Counted from the stretch's first letter, positions 1 through 10,502 are shown. The stretch is DNA of 64,000 bases from Terrisporobacter glycolicus ATCC 14880 = DSM 1288 (GCF_036812735.1 NZ_CP117523.1:3658001-3722000), one strand, 5' to 3'. Notes: generated by a model not told the origin, from the letters alone. Program-made: numbers and translations.

Positions 1-470
1 TTAAGTCCTAATTCATTAAAGAATTGTACTGCTAAAGATATTACTTCTGCATCTATTGATGGTTCATCACTTCCTAAGGCTTCTATTCCAAATTGGTGGA
101 ATTGTCTTTGTCTACCAGCTTGCGGTCTTTCGTATCTAAAGCATGGAGTTATGTAAAATAATTTTGTTGGTTGCGTATCAGCATATAATTTATTTTCAAT
201 GAATGATCTTATTGTACCAGCAGTTCCTTCAGGTTTTAAACTTATTTGTCTATCACCTTTGTCTGTAAAAGTATACATTTCTTTTTGAACTATATCTGTT
301 GTATCTCCAACACTTCTCGTGAAAACCTCTGTATGTTCAAATATAGGAGTTCTCATTTCTTCGTATCCGTATAATGCACAAATTTCTCTAAATTTTTGCT
401 CTACGTAATGCCATTTATAAACTTCCTTTGGTAATATATCTCTTGTTCCTCTTGGCGCTTTACTTAGCAT
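1..470 (-). CDS. hisS: Histidyl-tRNA synthetase, N-terminal part (3' end outside window)
   Basis: This is the amino-terminal part of the enzyme that charges tRNA-His with histidine in the cytoplasm. The translation opens [14 protein letters not shown] and runs through the class II motif 1 and motif 2 region: [11 protein letters not shown], then [18 protein letters not shown], the HisRS motif 2 with its ATP-binding arginine. The frame is open to the window edge, so about two thirds of the protein is missing. The start at 470 follows AGGAGGT with an 8-base gap. That Shine-Dalgarno lies inside the 3' end of hemZ, and the two genes overlap by 11 bases, which suggests translational coupling at the end of the recJ-to-hisS gene string. 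Confidence 0.95.
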   Translation of the reverse strand, partial: MLSKAPRGTRDILPKEVYKWHYVEQKFREICALYGYEEMRTPIFEHTEVFTRSVGDTTDIVQKEMYTFTDKGDRQISLKPEGTAGTIRSFIENKLYADTQPTKLFYITPCFRYERPQAGRQRQFHQFGIEALGSDEPSIDAEVISLAVQFFNELGL

Positions 471-1932
471 TTTTTTCTACCTCCTCATATTTTCTTTTTA
501 TCATCTCGTCAACTCTGTCTATATATTGTTCAACATTTTTGACGTTTTCTACCCTTTCAATTCTATCTTCATCTGGATATACGAATTTAGTTATAGAACC
601 AGCCCCTAATGCATAATTACTTTGTTTTTCCTCCATAATTTGCATATTATAAATACATTCATAACCTTCTTTAGAATAACCTATATTTTCTAAGTTACCT
701 AACATGTGTTTTTGTCTGTACATATAATAAGGGTTTAATCCCATATCTCTTGCATATTCCATAGCTAAATTAATCATTTTTACCATTTCCTCATACTGAG
801 CAAGTTCGTAATCTTCTAGATTTTCCTTTAACTTTGATGTTCTTTTTACTGCTAAGGTATGGACAGTTAGACTTTCTGGAGACAGTTCTTTTATTTTATC
901 TAAAGTATTTCTAACCATATCTAAATTTTCATCTACTAAACCTAATATTATATCCATATTTATATTATCAAAACCTATTTCCCTAGCTAAGTGGAAACAG
1001 TCAATAATTTCTTGTACACTATGATTTCTACCTATTTTTTGTAAGGTTTCATCATTCATACTTTGTGGGTTTATACTAATTCTATCAACATTATTCTTCT
1101 TTAAAACCTCTAACATTTCTCTATTTATTGTATCAGGTCTTCCTGCCTCTACTGTAAACTCTTTAATCTCACTTAAATCAAATCTTTCAAATAAGCCTTT
1201 AATTAGAGTATCCATCTCCTTAGGAGTTAAAGTAGTTGGAGTTCCTCCACCAATATATAATGTTTCAATTGTTTTATTTTGTTCTTTTAATAACCTAGCT
1301 ACACCTTGGACTTCTTCAAGTAATTTAGCTACATACATAGGCTTTAAGCTACCAAATTGCTTGAGAGAATTAGCTGGGAATGAACAATAATAACATCTCG
1401 TAGGGCAGAATGGAACACTCACATATAAAGATACTTTATTTTCATCAATTGGGTAAATAAACTTTCTTTCTCTTTTTGCAATATCAAGAGCTAAGTTAAT
1501 TTTTTCATTACTTATAAAATAGTCTAACGTTAATTTTTCTTTTATTTGATCATCACTATAATTATCATCAAGTAATGAGTGAACTATTTTAACAGGTCTT
1601 ATACCTGTAAGTATGCCCCATGGTGGAGTAATGTTAAACTTCTTTTCTAAAATCTTAAACATACTCCTTTTTATAGTTTCCTTTATAACCTTCTTATTCT
1701 CCCTTTCACATAGTCCCTCTAAATTTCTATGCTCTACATGTTCTAGAATAACTTGATAATTTTCACAATACACTGTTTTTGAAAAAACATTGTTATTATG
1801 AAAAAATATAGTATTCTCCACAACCATCATGCAATCTTTACTGTCAATAAATCTAAATTCAGAAGTAAATAATTTGATTAATTCACTTACTTCGTATTTA
1901 AAGTCATGACCTGTTAATACAACACCTATCAT
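460..1932 (-). CDS. hemZ: HemZ-type coproporphyrinogen dehydrogenase-like radical SAM protein
   Basis: A 490-residue oxygen-independent coproporphyrinogen III oxidase relative. The radical SAM cluster motif CPTRCYYC places cysteines at 176, 180 and 183, followed by the GGGTPT SAM-binding motif. The roughly 150-residue N-terminal extension before the radical SAM core is typical of the HemZ subfamily rather than HemN/HemW. Family members decarboxylate coproporphyrinogen III, but many clostridia carry hemZ without a full haem pathway, so the substrate here is inferred only. The start at 1932 has AGAAGGAG at good spacing. The gene lies between the MBL hydrolase and hisS on the same strand and overlaps hisS. 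Confidence 0.85.
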   Translation of the reverse strand: MIGVVLTGHDFKYEVSELIKLFTSEFRFIDSKDCMMVVENTIFFHNNNVFSKTVYCENYQVILEHVEHRNLEGLCERENKKVIKETIKRSMFKILEKKFNITPPWGILTGIRPVKIVHSLLDDNYSDDQIKEKLTLDYFISNEKINLALDIAKRERKFIYPIDENKVSLYVSVPFCPTRCYYCSFPANSLKQFGSLKPMYVAKLLEEVQGVARLLKEQNKTIETLYIGGGTPTTLTPKEMDTLIKGLFERFDLSEIKEFTVEAGRPDTINREMLEVLKKNNVDRISINPQSMNDETLQKIGRNHSVQEIIDCFHLAREIGFDNINMDIILGLVDENLDMVRNTLDKIKELSPESLTVHTLAVKRTSKLKENLEDYELAQYEEMVKMINLAMEYARDMGLNPYYMYRQKHMLGNLENIGYSKEGYECIYNMQIMEEKQSNYALGAGSITKFVYPDEDRIERVENVKNVEQYIDRVDEMIKRKYEEVEKNAK

Positions 1933-1967
1933 TTTCTAGCTCCTTCTGAAATCCTTGAAGTGTTAAT

Positions 1968-2585
1968 TTATCTCATAAAAGGATTTGTCATTTTTTCTAT
2001 TTTCAAATTAGAATTTGGTCCATGGCCTGGATAAATAGTAATATCATCATCATGTTTTTCTAATTTTTTAAGTGACTTTTCCATCTTTTTATAGTCTCCA
2101 CCATAAAAATCTGTTCTTCCTATACTTCCTGCAAATAAAGTATCTCCTGTAAGCATATGATTATTAATTTTTATACACATACTTCCTGGAGTATGGCCAG
2201 GTGTATGAATAAACTTTAATTTCATATCCCCAACTTTTAATGTGTCATTATCTTTAACATATATGTCAGCATCTAGCTCTACTGTATTTGATGGAAGAGA
2301 AGCACTTAAATTTTTCTTCTTATCTAGTAATATTTCTTTTTCTTCTTCGTGGGCTACTATTTTAGCATTTGTTGCGTCTTTCAATGTTAAAACATTTGTT
2401 ATATGATCTCCATGACCATGAGTTAAAACAATATATTCTATAATTAAGTTCATTTTTTTTACATAATTCATTATGTCAATAAAATTTGCTCCTGGATCTA
2501 CAACAATACATTTTTTACTATTTTCATCTCCAACTACATAAGTATTTTCACCCATGCGATTTTCAACAATCTTTTCTAATATCAT
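1968..2585 (-). CDS. Metallo-beta-lactamase-fold hydrolase (glyoxalase II-like)
   Basis: A 205-residue cytoplasmic MBL-fold protein. The metal-binding motif THGHGDH gives H56, H58, D60 and H61, followed by HTPGHTPGS, a conserved GDTLFAGSIGRTD block and the terminal YPGHGP histidine. This is the short glyoxalase II-like subgroup (YcbL/YqgX type) without the C-terminal helical domain of true GloB. Hydrolysis of a thioester such as S-lactoylglutathione is possible but unproven, because clostridia usually lack glutathione. It lies 14 bases downstream of dtd and 35 bases upstream of hemZ, so it is probably co-transcribed. The ribosome site is TAGGTAGGGGG. Confidence 0.85.
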   Translation of the reverse strand: MILEKIVENRMGENTYVVGDENSKKCIVVDPGANFIDIMNYVKKMNLIIEYIVLTHGHGDHITNVLTLKDATNAKIVAHEEEKEILLDKKKNLSASLPSNTVELDADIYVKDNDTLKVGDMKLKFIHTPGHTPGSMCIKINNHMLTGDTLFAGSIGRTDFYGGDYKKMEKSLKKLEKHDDDITIYPGHGPNSNLKIEKMTNPFMR

Positions 2586-2599
2586 AGTTTACCCCCTAC

Positions 2600-3049
2600 C
2601 TAGAATTCTTTTCTTGATTCTAATAATATAGTTACAGGTCCATCGTTAGTTAAATCAACCATCATATGAGCTCCAAATTTTCCTGTTCCTACATTAATTC
2701 CTTGATTTTTAACCTTTTCAACAAATTCTTCATACAGTGGATTTGCCACTTCTGGCCTTGCTGCATCGGAAAAACTCGGTCTTCTTCCTCTTCTTGCATC
2801 CCCATAAAGTGTAAATTGAGAAACAGCTAAAACTTCTCCCTCAACATCCTTTAATGATAAATTCATTTTTCCTTCTGTATCTTCAAATATTCTTAAATTT
2901 GTTACTTTATCCACCATATAATCCACATCTTTTGATGTATCATCATGAGTAACCCCAAGTAAGACCATTAATCCTTGATTTATTTGTCCAATAACTTCTT
3001 CATCTACTGTTACTTTAGAAGATGAAACTTTTTGTACAACTGCTCTCAT
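2600..3049 (-). CDS. dtd: D-aminoacyl-tRNA deacylase
   Basis: A 149-residue enzyme that removes D-amino acids (and glycine from tRNA-Ala) from mischarged tRNA. It has the two signature elements of the bacterial family: SQFTLYGD with the catalytic-site threonine, and the cross-subunit GPVT chirality motif near residue 137. Length and fold region match the roughly 145-150-residue homodimeric family. It starts 9 bases after the relA stop, a tight relA-dtd pairing that is common in Firmicutes. Confidence 0.95.
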   Translation of the reverse strand: MRAVVQKVSSSKVTVDEEVIGQINQGLMVLLGVTHDDTSKDVDYMVDKVTNLRIFEDTEGKMNLSLKDVEGEVLAVSQFTLYGDARRGRRPSFSDAARPEVANPLYEEFVEKVKNQGINVGTGKFGAHMMVDLTNDGPVTILLESRKEF

Positions 3050-3058
3050 ATTTTCCTC

Positions 3059-5266
3059 CTAATTTCTTACTCTAAAAACATCGTCCACACCAGGTATGGC
3101 CTTCAGTTTTTTCATTAAATTTGTTAGTTCAGAAATATCATTTACTTCAATTAATAAATTAATATGAGTTATTCCCTCTTTTGTTTTTCTTGCATTAATC
3201 CCATTTATATTCAACTTTTGTATAGCAATCATATGCGTAACATCACTTAACATGCTTTTTCTATCTGTAGCAACTATTTTAATTTCGCCCTCAAATTTAG
3301 ACTTTTTAGGATTATTCCATTCCACATCTACTAATCTTTTTTGAAAAAGTTCATCATCTAGCTTACAGTTTGGGCAATCAGCTCGGTGTATAGCTACACC
3401 TCTTCCCTTAGTTACATACCCAACAATATCATCTCCAGGAAGTGGATTACAACATTTTGCAAATCTAACTAAAATATTGTCTAATCCTTTTACTATAACC
3501 CCTGAGCTACTTTTTTTCCTTTTTTCTTTGTATTCCTTGTCAGTTATATTATATTTTGATAAGTCTTCATTTTCTTTTTGTCTATTTTCTTTTTCTTTTT
3601 TCTTCTCCTCTTTATGGTAGAAATCTCTTACTTTTGGAACAACTTGACTAGCTACAATGCCACCGTATCCTATAGTAGCAATTAAATCTTCCAAACTTGG
3701 TTGGTTAAATTTCTTTGCTATTTGTTCCATAAATTTCTCTACAGAAGAGTCTTTTAAAGGAATACCATATCTCTTGAATTCTTTTTCTAAAATTTCATAT
3801 CCTCTTTCAATATTCTCTTCTCTTCTTTCCTTCTTAAAGAATTGTCTAATTCTATTTCTTGCATTTGGAGTTTTAACGATTTTTAGCCAGTCTCTACTTG
3901 GACCGTTTGAGTTTGTTGATGTTATAACCTCAACAATCTCTCCATTTTGCAATTTATAGTCAATAGGAACTAATCTTCCATTTATTTTTGCACCTACACA
4001 CTTGTTTCCAACTTTTGAGTGAACTCTGTATGCAAAATCTATTGGTGTAGATTCTGCTGGTAGCTCTATTACGTCACCCTTTGGCGTAAATACATAAACT
4101 TGACTATTAAATACATCTTCTTTTAGTGAATCTAGGAATTCTTGTGGGTCTTTTACATCCTTCTCCCACTCCATCATTTGTCTTAGCCATTTTAGCTTTT
4201 CTTCCATCTTTTCATCATTACTCATTGTACCTTCTTTATACTTCCAGTGAGCTGCTATACCATATTCTGCAATATTGTGCATTTCATGAGTCCTAATTTG
4301 AATTTCTACCGGCTCACCTTCTGGTCCAATTACTGTAGTATGAAGAGACTGATACATATTTGCCTTAGGCATTGCTATATAGTCCTTAAATCTTCCTGGC
4401 ATTGGTACCCATAAAGTATGAACCATACCAAGAACTGCATAACAATCTTTTATTGTATCTACAACTATTCTTACAGCAGTTAAATCAAAGATTTCTTCAA
4501 AAGTCTTGTGCTTATTTTTCATTTTTCTATAAATACTATAAAAATGCTTTGGTCTTCCATATACTTCACAATCTATATTAACTTCACCAAATTTTTCCTG
4601 TAATAAATTTACTATTCTGCTTATATATTCTTCTCTTTGGCTTCTTTTCATGGAGACTTTATCTACTAAATCATAGTATCCATCTGGATCTATATATCTT
4701 AGAGCTAAATCTTCCAATTCCCATTTAATTTTAGATATACCTAATCTATGAGCTATTCCACCATAAATTTCCAAAGTTTCTTTTGCTTTATATTTAGCTT
4801 TTTCTTCTGGCATATATTTTAGAGTTCTCATATTATGTAGTCTATCGGCTAACTTTATAAGAATTACCCTAATATCTTTTGCCATAGCTAAAAACATTTT
4901 TCTTAAATTTTCAGCTTGTGTTTCTTCCTTTGACTGATATTTTATTTGACCAAGCTTCGTTACTCCATCAACTAAGTCTGCAACTTCCTTACTAAACATT
5001 TCTTTTATATCATCATAAGTATAGTCCGTATCTTCAATTACATCGTGTAAAAGTCCTGCTGATATAGTTTCTATATCAAGTTGCATTTCTACAAGAATAT
5101 TTGCAACAGCTATTGGATGAATTATATAAGGTTCACCTGATTTTCTTAGTACACCATCATGGGCAGATTTTGCCAAATAGTAAGCTTTTTCTACAAGAGT
5201 AGTATCCGTATTAGGAGCATATTGTTTTATTTTATCTAATATCTCCTGTAATTCCTTATCATGCAT
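3059..5266 (-). CDS. relA: Bifunctional (p)ppGpp synthetase/hydrolase (long RSH)
   Basis: A 735-residue RelA/SpoT homologue that makes and degrades the stringent-response alarmone. Domains in order: an HD hydrolase with H50 and the HD pair at 74-75 (sequence LLHDVIEDT); the synthetase with FKDYIAMPKANMYQSLHT and the EIQIRT signature; a TGS domain around 390-450 (VFTPKGDVIELP); the zinc-finger/CC region (RFAKCCNPLPGD); and a C-terminal ACT domain from about 660. Both the HD and synthetase motifs are intact, so it is predicted to be bifunctional. It follows apt after a hairpin and is closely followed by dtd. Confidence 0.97.
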   Translation of the reverse strand: MHDKELQEILDKIKQYAPNTDTTLVEKAYYLAKSAHDGVLRKSGEPYIIHPIAVANILVEMQLDIETISAGLLHDVIEDTDYTYDDIKEMFSKEVADLVDGVTKLGQIKYQSKEETQAENLRKMFLAMAKDIRVILIKLADRLHNMRTLKYMPEEKAKYKAKETLEIYGGIAHRLGISKIKWELEDLALRYIDPDGYYDLVDKVSMKRSQREEYISRIVNLLQEKFGEVNIDCEVYGRPKHFYSIYRKMKNKHKTFEEIFDLTAVRIVVDTIKDCYAVLGMVHTLWVPMPGRFKDYIAMPKANMYQSLHTTVIGPEGEPVEIQIRTHEMHNIAEYGIAAHWKYKEGTMSNDEKMEEKLKWLRQMMEWEKDVKDPQEFLDSLKEDVFNSQVYVFTPKGDVIELPAESTPIDFAYRVHSKVGNKCVGAKINGRLVPIDYKLQNGEIVEVITSTNSNGPSRDWLKIVKTPNARNRIRQFFKKERREENIERGYEILEKEFKRYGIPLKDSSVEKFMEQIAKKFNQPSLEDLIATIGYGGIVASQVVPKVRDFYHKEEKKKEKENRQKENEDLSKYNITDKEYKEKRKKSSSGVIVKGLDNILVRFAKCCNPLPGDDIVGYVTKGRGVAIHRADCPNCKLDDELFQKRLVDVEWNNPKKSKFEGEIKIVATDRKSMLSDVTHMIAIQKLNINGINARKTKEGITHINLLIEVNDISELTNLMKKLKAIPGVDDVFRVRN

Positions 5267-5309
5267 ATAACCACCTATTCTCTAAAGTATAAATTTTATT
5301 ATATATGAA

Positions 5310-5334
5310 AATAGTTGGTAAAAAACCAACTATT
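5310..5334 (-). terminator. Hairpin between apt and relA
   Basis: A perfect AATAGTTGG/CCAACTATT inverted repeat with a 7-base loop lies in the 76-base apt-relA gap and is followed on the minus strand by a short T run. It could attenuate read-through into relA or stabilise the apt transcript end. The stem is AT-rich and the T run short, so termination is probably partial. Confidence 0.5.
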
Positions 5335-5342
5335 ATTATTGT

Positions 5343-5855
5343 CTAGTATTTTATAAGAGAATTAACATTATATTTTGCTAATTTTGCTCTTCCATCTAAG
5401 TCTTTTAATTCTATTAAAAATTGCATTGAAACTACTTCTCCACCTAACTTTTCTATAAGTTTAGCTGCTGCTTCCATAGTTCCACCTGTAGCTAGTAAGT
5501 CATCTACTATGGCAACTTTTTGTCCTGGCTTAATAGCATCTTTATGTATTTCTAATCTATTAGAACCATATTCTAAATCATACTCATAACCTTCAACTTC
5601 CCATGGTAACTTTCCTGGTTTTCTAACTGGTATAAAACCAACTTCCATACCATAAGCAACTGGTGTTCCGAGTAAAAATCCTCTTGCCTCTGGTCCTACA
5701 ATTAAATCTACGTCTTTATCTTTTAAATCTGCTATTATTTCATCTACTGCAAATTTTAGTGCCTTACCATCTTGTAATAATGTTGTTATGTCTTTAAAGC
5801 TTATTCCTTCCTTTGGAAAATCTTCAATTACTCTTACTGTTTGTTTTAAATCCAT
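5343..5855 (-). CDS. apt: Adenine phosphoribosyltransferase
   Basis: A 170-residue purine salvage enzyme that converts adenine and PRPP to AMP. The PRPP-binding loop [17 protein letters not shown] lies near residues 116-132, and the N-terminal [12 protein letters not shown] block is diagnostic of Apt against other PRTases. It starts 12 bases after the recJ stop. The recJ-apt-relA order is a conserved Firmicutes arrangement. Confidence 0.97.
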   Translation of the reverse strand: MDLKQTVRVIEDFPKEGISFKDITTLLQDGKALKFAVDEIIADLKDKDVDLIVGPEARGFLLGTPVAYGMEVGFIPVRKPGKLPWEVEGYEYDLEYGSNRLEIHKDAIKPGQKVAIVDDLLATGGTMEAAAKLIEKLGGEVVSMQFLIELKDLDGRAKLAKYNVNSLIKY

Positions 5856-5867
5856 TTAAAACTCCTC

Positions 5868-8327
5868 CTAATAGCTTTTTACATACTCTTGTTTTAATTC
5901 TTTTAGATTATTAAGTATTACACTTTCATCCAAATTAAGCTTTTTATCAGGTTTTTCTAATAAATATATGGCTATAGTATTTTCTTCATAATTAATTTCA
6001 AAGTTTAATAAATTTAATTCTCTAAAAACTTTAAGTATTATAAATGTTTTTAAAGGTAGAAGTTTAAATACTCTTTTTAATTCAGTTAAATTTAGCTGTA
6101 ATTCTTTACTTACAAGCATTTGCTTGTAGATGTTGATAAATTCTTCTCTATTTGGAACTATATTATCCATAATATTTTTTAAATATATTTTATCTTCACT
6201 ACTATAATACTTAATAACAACCTCATTATTTAAAATGTTCTTATTTAGATACGAATATTCTCCTTTATTATACAAAAAATCATAAAGAATAATACTATTA
6301 TATCTTTTTAAGTCTATTTTATCAATATTAGGTGAAAATATAAGTTGCACTTTCTTATTTTTTTCATAAATATAATTATAATTTATATCATAGTCTAAAT
6401 CTGTCAATGAAACATCTGATAAAGCTCTATAGAATCCGTTTAATGTATTTGTTATAATTAAAGTTTCTTCTTTTATATAATCAAAGATATTTATGTCTTT
6501 ATCTCCATACATATTAATAGATATATTATCTTCATCATTATAAATATGATATAAACTATCACTATCTATAGGACTTATCTTTTCAAATAACTTAAGTGAT
6601 AAATTATTTGAAATTGCTAACTTAGGATGAGATAATCTTATATCTTTTAATAAAAATTGTATTTTTCTTTCATTATTAAAATTATTTTCGTCTACTTGGA
6701 ATAATACGTCTATCTTATCTCCTTCTTGGAAATCGTCAGCTAAATAAGCCATATTAAATCCTACACATTCATAAGATTTTTCATTTTCACATATTAGCTT
6801 TAGATGTTGCTTGTTTTTGCCCATTTTATAAATGTTATTTAATAATAAGTCTCTCATAATAAATCTTGGAGACGGATTGCTTAAACCAAAAGGTTCTAAC
6901 TTATGCAGATTGTCTACTAAGTCTAATGTTGCACTTTCTTCTTCAAGTTCATATTCAACTTTTATATTTTCAATTAAATCATCTTTACTCAGATTGTAAT
7001 CTGCTATTTCATTTATTCTTTTTCTTAATTCTTCTATATTTTCTGCATTCAAGGCCAATCCTGCTGCCTGCTCATGTCCACCAAATTTATTCATCAGATC
7101 TTTGCAACTTACTAAAGCATTAAATATACTAAATCCTTTAATAGATCTAGCTGAACCTGTTGCTTCATCACCTTCTATAGTTAGTAGGATTGTAGGCTTA
7201 TAATATTTTTCTGTTAACTTAGAAGCAACAATTCCTATTATTCCATGTTGCCACCCTTCTTTTGCTACTACAAGCACTTTATCATCTTTGTAGTTTTCAC
7301 CACTCGATATAACATCTTCTGCTTCTTTATACATCTTACTTTCTATCATTTGTCTCTCAATATTTTTTGCTTCCAATATATTGGCTATTTCTTTTGCTTC
7401 ATCTTCCAAATCAGTAGTAAATAACTGAACACCTAGATATGAGTAGCCTAATCTTCCCGATGCATTAATTCTAGGGCCTACTGAATAACCTATGTGTGAT
7501 GATCCTATTTTGCTAGTTTCAATACCACATACTTTAATTAGTTCTCTTAAACCTAAATTTTTGCCCTCTTTCATTAGTTTTAAACCATTTTTTACAATTA
7601 TTCTATTTTCATCTATTAAAGGTACTATATCACATATTGTTGCTAAGGTTACTACTTCTAAATAGTCAAACATTGATGTTTTAAATTCTTCTTCATCTGT
7701 CAATGCTTGAATCATTTTAAATGCTACTCCACATCCACAAAGCATATCAAAAGGATAGTTACAATCTTCTTGCTTTGGATTTACAATTGCGTAAGCATCT
7801 GGCACATCACTTTGGCATTCATGGTGATCTGTTATTATAACATCTATACCAAGTTCATTGGCTAATCTTACTTCATTAACTGATGTTATACCACAGTCCA
7901 CAGTTATTATAAGATCACACCCATCATTATTTATTTTCCTTATTGCATCCTCATTTATCCCATATCCTTCTTCTAATCTGTTTGGAATATAATATTTAAC
8001 TGGATAATCTATAGATTTGAAATAAATATATAAAATTGATGTGGATGATACTCCATCTACATCGTAATCACCATAGATATAAATTCTTTCTTTATTTTCA
8101 ATAGCTTTCTTTATCCTTTCAGTTGCTTTTTTCATATCCTTCATTAAGAAGGGATCTCTTAAATATTCTAAAGATGGGTTCATAAAAATTTCTGCATCTT
8201 TTTCGTCATTTATACCTCTATTATTTAATATTTGGCTAATTTCCGGGGAAATATTTATTTTCTTGCTTAACTCTGTTTCTTTAACTTTTCCTTTATGTTT
8301 TAACGTCCATTTTTTATTATATATCAA
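5868..8327 (-). CDS. recJ: Single-stranded-DNA-specific 5'-3' exonuclease RecJ
   Basis: An 819-residue DHH-family exonuclease used in recombination and repair. It carries motif I YGDYDVDGVSS near residue 85, the DHH motif in VIITDHHE, the DHHA1 region with GSARSIKGF and GGHEQAAG, and an OB fold after that. The long C-terminal extension (from about 560) is typical of Bacillus/Clostridium RecJ and is the least conserved part. The start is TTG at 8327, set by GAGGTG seven bases upstream. A bidirectional terminator at 8426-8457 separates it from the upstream unit, so a promoter is expected in 8330-8425. Confidence 0.95.
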   Translation of the reverse strand: MIYNKKWTLKHKGKVKETELSKKINISPEISQILNNRGINDEKDAEIFMNPSLEYLRDPFLMKDMKKATERIKKAIENKERIYIYGDYDVDGVSSTSILYIYFKSIDYPVKYYIPNRLEEGYGINEDAIRKINNDGCDLIITVDCGITSVNEVRLANELGIDVIITDHHECQSDVPDAYAIVNPKQEDCNYPFDMLCGCGVAFKMIQALTDEEEFKTSMFDYLEVVTLATICDIVPLIDENRIIVKNGLKLMKEGKNLGLRELIKVCGIETSKIGSSHIGYSVGPRINASGRLGYSYLGVQLFTTDLEDEAKEIANILEAKNIERQMIESKMYKEAEDVISSGENYKDDKVLVVAKEGWQHGIIGIVASKLTEKYYKPTILLTIEGDEATGSARSIKGFSIFNALVSCKDLMNKFGGHEQAAGLALNAENIEELRKRINEIADYNLSKDDLIENIKVEYELEEESATLDLVDNLHKLEPFGLSNPSPRFIMRDLLLNNIYKMGKNKQHLKLICENEKSYECVGFNMAYLADDFQEGDKIDVLFQVDENNFNNERKIQFLLKDIRLSHPKLAISNNLSLKLFEKISPIDSDSLYHIYNDEDNISINMYGDKDINIFDYIKEETLIITNTLNGFYRALSDVSLTDLDYDINYNYIYEKNKKVQLIFSPNIDKIDLKRYNSIILYDFLYNKGEYSYLNKNILNNEVVIKYYSSEDKIYLKNIMDNIVPNREEFINIYKQMLVSKELQLNLTELKRVFKLLPLKTFIILKVFRELNLLNFEINYEENTIAIYLLEKPDKKLNLDESVILNNLKELKQEYVKSY

Positions 8328-8425
8328 AAGTTCTCACCTCATATTTTCTTTGTCCTACATTTAAATATTATAATATTATTAACTTATATGCTATAATATA
8401 GTACTAAAAAAATTTTTATTGCATT

Positions 8426-8457
8426 AAAAAGGAGCAATTTGTAGATTGCTCCTTTTT
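8426..8457 (-). terminator. Terminator after the gamma-carbonic anhydrase gene
   Basis: AAAAAGGAGCAAT pairs with ATTGCTCCTTTTT, giving a 13-bp stem ending in five T on either strand. On the minus strand it ends the unit that includes scfB and the gamma-carbonic-anhydrase-like gene, just upstream of recJ. Confidence 0.85.
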
Positions 8458-8488
8458 AAATTTGTATGATTTTTATTTAAATTACAAA

Positions 8489-8986
8489 TTACTTATGTTT
8501 TTTACCCATTTCTACATAATGTAGAGCTGATTGTTTCAAGCTTTCTTTTTCTTCCTCAGTTAATTCTCTTGCAATTTTTGCTGGTGAACCTAATAATAAA
8601 ACTCCTGGTGGGAATTTCTTGCCGGTTACTAAGCTACCTGCTCCCACCATAGTAAGTTCTCCAATCTCTGCATTATCTAAAACTGTTGACCCCATTCCAA
8701 TTAGACTATAGTCGCCTATTTTACATCCATGAATAACAGCAGCATGTCCAATAGTTACATTTCTTCCTATTATAGTTGGCTCGTCATATCCACAATGTAT
8801 TATAGTTCCATCTTGTACATTAGAATTTTCTCCCACTATAATTTGGCTATCATCGCCTCTTAAAACTGCTTTATACCAAATACTTGCGTTTTTTTCAATA
8901 ACAACATCACCAATTATATCTGCAGTTTCTGCCACAAAAGCAGAATTATCAATAGTAGGTTTTGTCCCTTCAAACCCTTTTATCAT
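8489..8986 (-). CDS. Gamma-carbonic anhydrase-like left-handed beta-helix protein
   Basis: A 165-residue hexapeptide-repeat protein of the gamma-carbonic anhydrase family (YrdA/PaaY/CaiE group). Repeats such as IIGRNVTIGHAAVIHGCKIGDYSLIGMGSTVLDNAEIGE form the beta-helix, and the histidines in TIIHCG, IGHAAVIHG match the metal site. The open frame extends upstream into scfB, but AAGGAG correctly spaced before ATG at 8986 sets the start, two bases after the scfB stop. Activity (carbonic anhydrase or a CoA-ester side function) cannot be decided. Its place behind scfB suggests co-transcription. Confidence 0.85.
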   Translation of the reverse strand: MIKGFEGTKPTIDNSAFVAETADIIGDVVIEKNASIWYKAVLRGDDSQIIVGENSNVQDGTIIHCGYDEPTIIGRNVTIGHAAVIHGCKIGDYSLIGMGSTVLDNAEIGELTMVGAGSLVTGKKFPPGVLLLGSPAKIARELTEEEKESLKQSALHYVEMGKKHK

Positions 8987-8988
8987 TT

Positions 8989-10362
8989 TTATTCTCCTTC
9001 CAGCATTAGTTTTGCTTGAATCATTATAGAGCATTCTGTTCTTTTCTTTTGCATTTCGCAACCAAGCTCATATGGCTTTCTTATATCATTATTAAAGTTT
9101 ATTGCATTGGCATGACATCCACCTGAACAATAAAACTTATTCCAGCATTTTTTACAATCTTCTTTAGAGTAAACATGAGAATCTCTAAACATATTACTTA
9201 TTTCTTTAGGTATAACTATCTCTTCATCCATTATATTTGCTAATTTAAAATCATCATTTCCAACAAACTGGTGACATGGATATATATCTCCATTTGGTGT
9301 TACTGATAAATACTCATTTCCAGCACCACATCCAGTTATTCTTTTTATTACACATGGTCCTTGATTTAAATCTATTACAAAGTGGAAGAAAGTGAAATCA
9401 TCTCCATTTAATTTTCTTTTTGCATACTCTTTTGCCAACTTTTCATATTCATAAAATACTTTTTCCATATCTTGTTCTCTTAGGGCATAAGGATTGCTTT
9501 CATCTCCAACAACTGGCTCAATTGATGTTAATTCAAATCCTTCATCAGCAAAATGAAGTACATCCTCAGAAAAATCTAAGTTATCTCTAGTGAATGTTCC
9601 TCTTATATAATAGTATTTATCCTTAGGTCTTTTTTCTACTAACTTTTTAAATTTAGGCATTATAACATCATAACTTCCTTTATCATTAACTGTTGGTCTC
9701 ATGTTATCATTTACTTCTTTTCTTCCATCTAAACTTAATACTGCATTATGCATATGTTCATTTATATAGTCAATTTTATCATCATCTAATAATATTCCAT
9801 TAGTAGTTATCGTAAATCTTATGTTTTTATTATTTTCTTTTTCAACTTTTCTACCATAGGTTACTAATTGCTTAACTACTTCAAAGTTCATTAGTGGCTC
9901 TCCACCAAAGAAGTCTATTTCTAAATTTCTTCTATTTCCTGAATTAGCTATAAGATAATCAATTGCCTTTTTACCTATTTCAAAACTCATCATTTCTTTT
10001 TCTCCACCAAAGTCACCTTGTGAAGCAAAACAGTATTTACATTTTAAATTACAGTCATGTGAAACGTGTAGACATAATGCTTTAACTACTTTTTTTCTAT
10101 TCACAAAACTTGGGTGAGTTTCATATGTATCTTCAGTAAATAAAAGACCCTCTTCTTTTAACGATTTTATTTCCTCATAAGCTTCTTCTATTTGCTCTCT
10201 AGTATAATCTTTATTTAAAGATTCTACTATTTCTTCCATAGATTTTTCTTCAAATAAATCTACAAGATTATACGCAACATCATCTAGTACATGAACACTA
10301 CCTCCATTCACATCTAAAACAATATTGTATCCATCCATGGAAAATTTATGTATCATACTCAT
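8989..10362 (-). CDS. scfB: SCIFF peptide radical SAM maturase (SPASM domain)
   Basis: A 457-residue radical SAM enzyme that installs thioether cross-links on the SCIFF ranthipeptide encoded just upstream. An N-terminal peptide-recognition region of about 90 residues precedes CNLKCKYC (radical SAM 4Fe-4S site). The C-terminal SPASM domain supplies further cysteines in TGCGAGNEY, IYPCHQF and CKKCWNKFYCSGGCHAN, the auxiliary cluster ligands. The chemistry is known for the family; specificity for this peptide is inferred from adjacency. The start at 10362 is preceded by GGAGGA. A strong hairpin separates it from scfA. Confidence 0.93.
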   Translation of the reverse strand: MSMIHKFSMDGYNIVLDVNGGSVHVLDDVAYNLVDLFEEKSMEEIVESLNKDYTREQIEEAYEEIKSLKEEGLLFTEDTYETHPSFVNRKKVVKALCLHVSHDCNLKCKYCFASQGDFGGEKEMMSFEIGKKAIDYLIANSGNRRNLEIDFFGGEPLMNFEVVKQLVTYGRKVEKENNKNIRFTITTNGILLDDDKIDYINEHMHNAVLSLDGRKEVNDNMRPTVNDKGSYDVIMPKFKKLVEKRPKDKYYYIRGTFTRDNLDFSEDVLHFADEGFELTSIEPVVGDESNPYALREQDMEKVFYEYEKLAKEYAKRKLNGDDFTFFHFVIDLNQGPCVIKRITGCGAGNEYLSVTPNGDIYPCHQFVGNDDFKLANIMDEEIVIPKEISNMFRDSHVYSKEDCKKCWNKFYCSGGCHANAINFNNDIRKPYELGCEMQKKRTECSIMIQAKLMLEGE

Positions 10363-10450
10363 AATATGTCCTCCTAATTTTTAATACTCTTATTATATAC
10401 CCTAAACAAAATATGTGTAAATTTTTTGTAAAAATAATTTATATGCAAAC

Positions 10451-10484
10451 AAAGTGAGGGTATTATTTGTAATACCCTCACTTT
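10451..10484 (-). terminator. Hairpin between SCIFF peptide and its maturase
   Basis: AAAGTGAGGGTATT pairs with AATACCCTCACTTT, a 14-bp stem with a 6-base loop. On the minus strand it is followed by a weak T tract (TTTGTTTG), so it looks like a partial terminator or a processing/stabilising stem. It would let the substrate peptide be made in excess over the enzyme. Confidence 0.75.
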
Positions 10485-10502
10485 TAAAATAATTTTGTTT
10501 AA

